Assembly (NCBI GenBank): GCA_007922305.1
Contig: ML677333.1
Location: 20,233,555 to 20,297,554, forward strand
DNA: 64,000 nucleotides
Direction: 5' to 3'
Source of the DNA: Dermatemys mawii
Lineage: Eukaryota > Chordata > Testudines > Dermatemydidae
Part shown: positions 57,618 to 64,000 of the stretch, piece by piece
Layout: each line of letters opens with the position of its first letter
How positions within the stretch are numbered: position 1 is the first letter of the stretch
Notes under the pieces: model-generated
The model's database searches: none
Seen by the model: only the letters and a program-made list of their open reading frames with translations
Told to the model about the DNA's origin: nothing
Position numbers and translations under genes: made by a program

Positions 57618-58878
57618 GGGGGTTGTCTACACTACAAAATTAAGTTGACTTAAGTCGACATACAGCCACCGCAGTAATTAAAGTGGTTATCCACATCACC
57701 TCCCTGCTCCTTCTGTCAGTGCTGCACATCCTCACCAGGAGCACTTCCACTGACTGTAGTGGGGCATTGTGGGACAGTGATAGCTAGAGCCCGGCAGCCC
57801 CGGCACCAACAGCCCCAGCTGTCAGCCAATTACTGGGCTCACTTCTCTGCCTTGGTGCTAGCAGACCCAGCTGTCAGCCTGGTGCCTGTCTGACATCTTG
57901 GACTGTCAGCACCAGATTGCGAAGGTGTAGGGCAGACGTGGGCAAACTAAGGCCTGCGGGCCACAAGTGGCCCGCTGGCCATTTTTATCCAGCCCACTGA
58001 GCTTGGGCCGGGAGTGAGGCAAGTGGTCCCGGGCCGAGCGCAGCAAGCCGCGCGACCCTGCACTCCCAGCTGTGGGGGCTCAGCGCGGCAAGCCGCACAG
58101 CCCTGCACTCCAGGCCGGGGGGCCAGGCTGAGCGCGGCAAGCTACGCGGCCCCACACTCCCGGCCAGGGCCTGGGCCAAGCGCGTCTTGCCACGGGGTGT
58201 CAGGCTGACCACAGCAAGACGCGGGGCCCCGCACTCCCGGCCTGGGATGCCGTGGCAAGACGTGTGGCTGGGTGGAGTGCTGTGAGCCTCCGGGCCCTGC
58301 GCCCGGCTGAGCAGGTAAGCCAGTTGTTGGGTCTTAAGTGGTGGGGGCCGGAGGTGGTGGTTAGGGTGTGGGGGGTCTCGAGATGGGGCAGTCAGGGAAC
58401 AGATAGCAGGGGGGCTAAATAGAGGGTGGGGTTCTGGGGGGCAATTAGAGTGGGGGGGTCTCTGGAGGGGGCGATCAGGGGACAAGGAGGGGTGGGGTTG
58501 GATGGGTCAGGTTTCTGAGGGGGTAGTCGGGGGCAGGAAGTGGGTGGGGGTTGGATGGGGGAGCGGCCTTCCCTACCTGGCCCTCTGCACAATTTTGAAG
58601 CCCAGTGTGGCCCTCGGGCCAAAAAGTTTGCCCACCCCTGGTGTAGGGGCTCCAGCTGTCAGCCCCACTCAGGACTGACAGCCAAGAGGTGATGTAAGTA
58701 ATGCAGCGTCTGCCCAGGCACTGGGTTGATCTTACTACATATACATAAGCACTGCACCGCTCGTGGAGGTGGAGTTGTTGTGCTGGTGTAGGGGGCGACT
58801 TACTTCGGGAGAAGCAGTATTGTAGTGTAGACACTGACATAAGTAGATTGACGCAAGCATTGTAGTGTAGACCAAGCC
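57618..58878. mobile_element. Outer MITE split by a hAT-type element
   Basis: The ends ggttgtctacactacaaaat (left) and attgtagtgtagaccaagcc (right) are inverted partners. The left arm shares cagccaccgcagtaattaaa with 20340-20359. The hAT at 57933-58640 is inserted in its middle. No transposase is seen. Confidence 0.75.
57933..58640. mobile_element. Nested hAT-type MITE, 8-bp duplication
   Basis: It starts cagacgtgggcaaac and ends gtttgcccacccctg, flanked by identical GTGTAGGG (57925-57932 and 58641-58648). The 708-bp interior is GC-rich and gives spurious long frames. It is related to the elements at 13623-14511 and 10349-10815. Confidence 0.9.
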
Positions 58879-59883
58879 TCATTGTCCCTTTATATTTGTT
58901 CCGTTATTTTAGTTAGGATAAAAGTTTTAGTATTGGTGCTACATTTGCTTTCCTTGGGTGAGATTCACAGCCCAAAGGAGAGGGAGACTAGTGTGGCTTT
59001 AATCAATCTTTCTACCTTCCTGATCCTGGGCCAGCTGTGTGACTGGAGATGCCACAAATGTAATTTAGAGACCTTTGGGGGCCTGTCTAAATCACAGCAA
59101 CCTCCCTGGGCTGCCCTGTGGGGTGCAGTGCCATGCCAGCCTGTGCTTTTAGCAAGGCATTCCAGTGATCACTTAATAAACACCTATTCAGTATTTTGTG
59201 TTTTCCTCATTGTTCAATGTATGGCCTCAGACCTTGTTACTGCATGCTGTTCAATTTGCATGTTATTGTTAGGCTTACTTTTTTACATTTCTTCCCTTTA
59301 TGAGTGAAATTTCAACACTATTGGGGGATGGTGATCTTATAAGTAATCTAACTATTCACTATTGATTTTTGTAGCAGTGATAGGATAAACTGCTGGCTTA
59401 AGTCAAGTCTCTGATTGTTTCCAAATCATTGGTAGGTCCTCGATCCCTTGGTTAGAGTGCTCCCATTAGTATAATTCCATAGTCCAGAAGCTGGAGCAGG
59501 AAAGAGGGAAAATGGAGGTGTTGGGTTTCCATTAATAATGGGAAACCGTAATCACAGGTATTTTCCTCAATTACTTTTTTCTTTTTCCTGTTGCTTCCTT
59601 CTTTCAGGACAGGTGAATGGTAAACAAAGAGGAGAGAGAGAGAGAACAGCAACAACGACAAAAATCTCTCTTGCCACAATACTTAAATGATCAAGAGTAA
59701 CAAAAAATGCTGTTTCTTAGTCTAATTTTTCACTGGGAGGATATCCAGAAAATGGTTTATATACTCTTATGTTTTTGCTGATCTACAGGTTTGCATGTTT
59801 GTGTTCTTTCGTTCTTGAGATAGATGAACTTTCAAACATTTGTTTCAAGTAGCAAATATAGTTGTTTTTTACTTGATTTCTAG

Positions 59884-59996
59884 GTCTCAGATTTAGTAAT
59901 AATACTGAACCATGAAAGAGCAGTTGAAGCTTTTGCAAAAGGTGGCAATCTTACACTTGGAGGAAATTTTACAGTGGCAATTGGGCCTTTGGGGAG
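59884..59996 (+). CDS. SH3YL1: SH3YL1 exon 5 (SYLF domain)
   Basis: This exon has 113 nt, phase 0 in and phase 2 out, with acceptor atttctag and donor GGGGAG|GTGAGT. It encodes VSDLVIILNHERAVEAFAKG, GNLTLGGNFTVAIGPLG and two bases of an Arg codon. The SDLVIIL and GGNLTLGG blocks are typical SYLF sequence; human differs only at a few positions (YD for HE, L for F, V for I), from memory. The rest of the SYLF domain and the SH3 domain must lie beyond 64000, because no further SH3YL1 exon was seen between 59997 and 64000. Confidence 0.96.
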
Positions 59997-61489
59997 GTGA
60001 GTAGTACTAAAATATAAAATTCAAGTAACGTTCTAAATGTATGTATTAACGAAAAAGTGCTTCCCTAATCCTATTGAAAATATACTTGTAAGTTTTACTT
60101 GTTTATTCTAAGAAACTGCTCAGTAATTTTGTGGAAAATCTATCATTCGCTTGGCCAGTGTTGTCTTTTTGGTATTATGCCATTTTAGTTGGACACAGAT
60201 TGTGCAATCTCAGGCCTGCAAAAAGCAATGGGAAAGAAGAAGCTAATAGAAATTCAGTCTAGCTTGGATGGAGATTGTTTGTAGGTGGAAAGGATAATAG
60301 AGTGTTTTGGGGGTCTTTAAAAGGCTGTTACAGAGCACTTTTTATAATGCAAATAATTGTTTTAAGTGTCCTTTTAAACAACATCACTTTTTTTATTCCA
60401 AATATTAAATGAGACTCTCTTCCTAACATACCAGAGGTTATAAGGCGAATATTTTGCCATTTCCTTGTTTGTTTACTGGATTTAGCAATTTAATATTAAT
60501 CATAACTGCGTCCTGTAACGTTAGATTTTCCCCATGGCTAGGTGGTTAAATCAGGATGCAATCCATATTTTGATAATAGATCAGGGTTATGGGGGTTTTT
60601 TTCTGGTTATAAATGTCAAACTGAAATTTTAATTTAAAGACTAACTTTATATTTTGATAGCTCCTACCTGTTCATTCTGAAGTCTTTTTACTTCCAGCCT
60701 GAGCCTCCTAGTATCTCCAAGGAATGAACAAACAAAAGTCTTGGGGTTGCATACCAAGATTTCATGCAAGACTGAGTTTCTCCATATAATTTATTCTTTC
60801 CTTTACCTGGGGAGCTAGATAGGGTTCCATTCCGTCTCTTTAGCGGAAGTATTCTTATTATGTATAGTAACATGTAACGTGCAATCTCCTACTTACTATT
60901 TTACATTGCTTAGAAATGTGTTAGGTACCTTGCTGCCCCAGATAGCTTAGACTATGCATATGCTGTGATAAAGGAGCAATAGCACAATGCTTGGGGTTTG
61001 GATAGAGGAGAAAAGAGTAGGATCACAGAAAAAAGCATATGTGGTTATTCAGGAAAGTCATGTGTACACATGGCTGACTGAATAACTTCTGGTGTAAGAT
61101 TAATAAATATGAATATCAAAGAAATACTTTGCATTAAGAAAAATATCTTGGTACACTGACTTTTTGTGGGCATCTATATTGGAGACTACTGTGAGACCTC
61201 CCTTTGAAGTCCAGGATTACAACTTTTCACTTCTGACATTTAAAGTAATGCGCTTTGTTGCAGATAAAATTTAGAACTCTTGCTTTGCCCTCGGTTCTGC
61301 CATATGCTTAGAATCATTCCATACATATCTGATTACACACTCCAGTTGGTCGTACCCTGGTTTTGGCCAGTTATAGGTTATGGCATAGAATCTGGGTGGG
61401 CAGTTTTCTTTAAATACATCCAATACCCTTCTTCTGAACATAATGGCAGAAGTCAGTTTTAAGATTGGATTTCAATGAGGAGGCTTAGT

Positions 61490-62060
61490 GGAACAGCTCT
61501 TCCTGAGCTGATCTACTATTTGAGAGGACAGCATGAGAAATATATGAAAATGATTGTGGGAGAGACAAACAGGGCATCAAGACAGAATGTGGAGAGGCAA
61601 ATAGTGGTGTCCTCCAGGGATCTGTACTAGAAGTCTGTATTAGGACCAGTGCTATGCAATGTATTGATAAATGATCTGGAAAAGTGGCAAATTTTGCAAA
61701 ATTAGTGAAACTAGTTAAGTCCAAAACAGACCATAAAGAGTTACAAAGGGACCTTACAAAACTGGGTGACTGGGCAAGAAAATGGCAGATTAAATTTAAT
61801 GTTGATAAATACAAAGTAATGCACATTGGAAAATGTAATCCCAACTGTACATACTAAATGATGGGTTCTGAATTAGCTATTCCCACCCAAAAAAGAGATC
61901 TTGGAGTTACTGTGGATAGCTCTCTGAAAACATCCACTCAATGTGCAGTGGCAGTTAAAACTAACAAAATGTTAGGAACCATTAAGAAAGGGATAGATAA
62001 TCAGAATGTTAGACAATGAAATGAGAATGTTATACAAAAAGGCCCTAAACCAAAAGTAAA
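61490..62060 (+). mobile_element. CR1 LINE fragment, degenerate
   Basis: The phrases ggtgtcctccagggatctgt (61605), gccagtgctatgcaatgt-like (61648), gatctggaaaagtggc, then the thumb block aaaactgggtgactgggcaag (61758) and catccactcaatgtgcagtgg (61931) follow CR1 ORF2 order. The FADD region is deleted. Confidence 0.75.
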
Positions 62061-62739
62061 GGAAGTAAAATTCCTAGAAGTGGCATGGATGATACTAAAA
62101 TCACAATAAGCCTCTCAACTTATCTTCACTACAACAGTTAGACCAAGTTTTTTTTCTCCCGAGTTCCTTCTTCCCTGTTGTTTCACCACTAAAAAGAACA
62201 GTGTACACATGGGAGGCACTTCATGGACATGTAGAGAACATGTATGCTGTATATATTCTGAATGTTTACATGTGTAGGACACTCTACCTTTGTAAGTCAT
62301 GTCTCACCATCAACACTGATATTTATACCCATACTAGCTGGGTGTTCAGTGTCTGTACTTTACATGCCACCACACATGTAGACTTGCCTTCTGAAACAAC
62401 ACACTTGAGCTACACAAAGTGACTAGATTAGCAGAGGGAATGAATTAACACCTGATGAGTTGTGCCTTCAGCTGCTGCATTGCCATTGTGTTACCAGTTT
62501 GAGCAGCAGTAGCACATAAGCTTCAACCTTCATTTCCTGACAGAGCAGCTAGCTCAAGTTTAAACCATCACCTAACTTAAGCTAAGAGATGTGTTTGTGT
62601 GGATGGGAGTCATGTTACAGGGGAAAACTTGAGCTACACCTTGAGCTAACTCTAAAATGAAAACAGGCATTCAGAAGACATGTATACTATACAACTATAA
62701 AACCGTGTAAGGCAAGGAGTGTAAACCAATATGGCTTCA

Positions 62740-62935
62740 TTGCTAGGTCTGAGAGTCTCTTCAAACAGAAATTCTTCAAAATCTGGAAATCTGACCCTAG
62801 TAAAGCTAATACACAGGAGCATAAATTATATCAGGCAGTAAATACAAGAGGAAATTGGAAGGGCCAAAATGGATTTCAAAGAGCAAATAGCTAGAGTTAT
62901 TCAAACACATGAGACTGCAACCCTGTATCATGATG
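62740..62935 (+). mobile_element. CR1 LINE linker fragment
   Basis: Codons resemble the linker of the copy at 42550-42680 (FKIWKSDPSKANTQEHKLYQ-like and KMDFKEQIA). Interrupted by the repeat that follows. Confidence 0.6.
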
Positions 62936-63004
62936 ACCAATGTTATTTTGTCTCCTTTTTCTCCTCTGTCCATCTGTCTGTATCCACCTGTTTGTCTCTT
63001 GTCT

Positions 63005-63130
63005 TATGCATAGATTGTAAACCTCTTGGGATAGGGATCTTTTTGTTCTGCTTATACAGGGTCTGGTACAGTGGGGTCCTGATTCATGGCTGGCATTGCT
63101 AAGTGATACAATAATACAATTAATAAATAA
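63005..63130. repeat. Ancient interspersed repeat, reverse of the 25-kb and 39-kb copies
   Basis: It reads gattgtaaacctcttgggat, tacagggtctggtacagtgg and ataatacaattaataaataa, the reverse complement of the order seen at 24990-25165 and 39000-39125. The repeat contributes a chance open frame. Confidence 0.6.
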
Positions 63131-64000
63131 TGTAATGTTGATAAATACAATGTAATAAATATTGAAGGAGAAAATCTAAACTTCTCATACACATTAACAA
63201 GAGTTCTGAATTAACTGTATCAGTCCAGGAAAGGAACATGGGCATCATTATTGACAGCTCACTGAAGACCTCTGCTTAATGTGCAGCTGTGGTCTAAAAG
63301 ACAAACAAGATGCTACGTTGTTTGAGGAATGGGATGATGAAACACAGAGAGAATATTCTAATGCCACATCACCTGAATACTGTTGAGCATACTGGTTACC
63401 CCATCGCAAAAAGGATACTACAGAACTAGAGAGGTTCAGAAAAGAGCAACAAGAATGATCAAGGGCATAAAAAGAGCTCTCATAGAAAGAGAGTCTTAAA
63501 AGACTGGTTTGCTTACCATAGAAAGGAGGTGAATAAGAGGGAACATAGTAGAAGTATATAAAATAATGAATGATAGAGAGAAGATAGATCAGGAATTTTT
63601 GTTTAACTTGTCTGATAACACAAAAACAAAGAGATATTCAATAAAATTAAAAGGTGAGAAATTCAAAACTGGTAATTTTTTTCATACATTAACATGTAAT
63701 TAAACTATGAAAATCATGGTTTTACAAAGTTGTTCAAATCTAAAACTTAATCCAATTCAAGAACTGGATATTTTTAATGGGTATCAAACATATCCCACGT
63801 TGTCTTATTAATGAAGAAAAATGTTGGAGAAGAGATGTTAAACCTCATGCTTAAGTGATTTTTAAATATTAGAGAATCAGCTGAGACCTAATATGGGGGG
63901 CAGATTATTCCAGAATTAGCTTTTGCAAGGTTCTGACACCTTCCTTTTAAGCATCTGGTACTGGCCACTGCTGGAAACGGGATACTGGATTAGATGGACC
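63131..64000 (+). mobile_element. CR1 LINE 3' portion, continues past the window
   Basis: The thumb and C-terminal region of CR1 ORF2 is recognisable (acagctcactgaagacctct, gaggaatgggatgatgaaac, ggtgaataagagggaacata), followed by the 3' tail tactggccactgctggaaac at 63959-63978. The final bases run off the window. Confidence 0.8.

Noticed and set aside
57985..58622. Long Pro/Arg-rich frames on the minus strand
   Set aside because: Inside the nested hAT element at 57933-58640; spurious frames from GC-rich repeat sequence.
62869..63102. 77-codon frame with a hydrophobic stretch
   Set aside because: It starts in a CR1 linker and runs into an unrelated ancient repeat, so it is not a protein.

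Overview
The window is vertebrate nuclear DNA: spliced genes with GT-AG introns, one CpG-rich divergent promoter, and a dense load of CR1 LINEs, hAT, PIF/Harbinger, Ty3/Gypsy and Penelope-like repeats. The repeat mixture suggests a reptile, most likely a turtle. That assignment is inferred from repeat style, not from a database search.

Two host genes are recognisable, arranged head to head. ACP1 (low-molecular-weight protein tyrosine phosphatase) runs on the minus strand from its start codon at 19104. Exons 1 and 2, both alternative exons (slow-type and fast-type) and the following exon are visible, down to 2062. The last coding exon, expected to carry the catalytic Asp region, was not found and should lie left of base 1. 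SH3YL1 (SYLF and SH3 domain protein) runs on the plus strand. Four coding exons (49411-49521, 51665-51778, 54742-54806, 59884-59996) cover the first ~135 residues. The remainder, including the SH3 domain, lies right of base 64000. A first exon ending at 19551 with a strong donor would supply only the A of a split start codon, giving a ~29.9 kb first intron. The two genes would share a promoter of about 450 bp, the same divergent arrangement as human ACP1/SH3YL1.

Region by region: 1-1300 degraded gag/ORF1-like repeat; 2062-19104 ACP1, with a CR1 at 4.05-7.19 kb, an hAT remnant at 11.3-12.1 kb, a hAT nested inside another hAT at 13.6-15.1 kb, a small hAT MITE at 17.1 kb and a reverse CR1 at 17.7-18.5 kb; 18.88-19.6 kb CpG-rich promoter; 19.55-49.41 kb putative SH3YL1 intron 1, filled with nested MITEs, a broken Harbinger transposase with a micro-inverted catalytic motif (27.1-28.4 kb), CR1s (28.5-29.8 and 41.8-45.0 kb), a ~50-bp minisatellite (31.7 kb), hAT copies (33.9-35.9 and 45.0-46.6 kb), a scrambled Ty3/Gypsy fragment (36.3-37.6 kb), a tRNA-derived SINE (38.7 kb), Penelope-like ends (39.8 and 43.7-44.2 kb) and a 400-base assembly gap; 49.4-60.0 kb SH3YL1 exons; 60-64 kb SH3YL1 intron with two CR1 copies.

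No bacterial-type operons, CRISPR arrays or viral genomes are present. Nearly all long open frames away from the listed exons belong to decayed transposons or look like chance.
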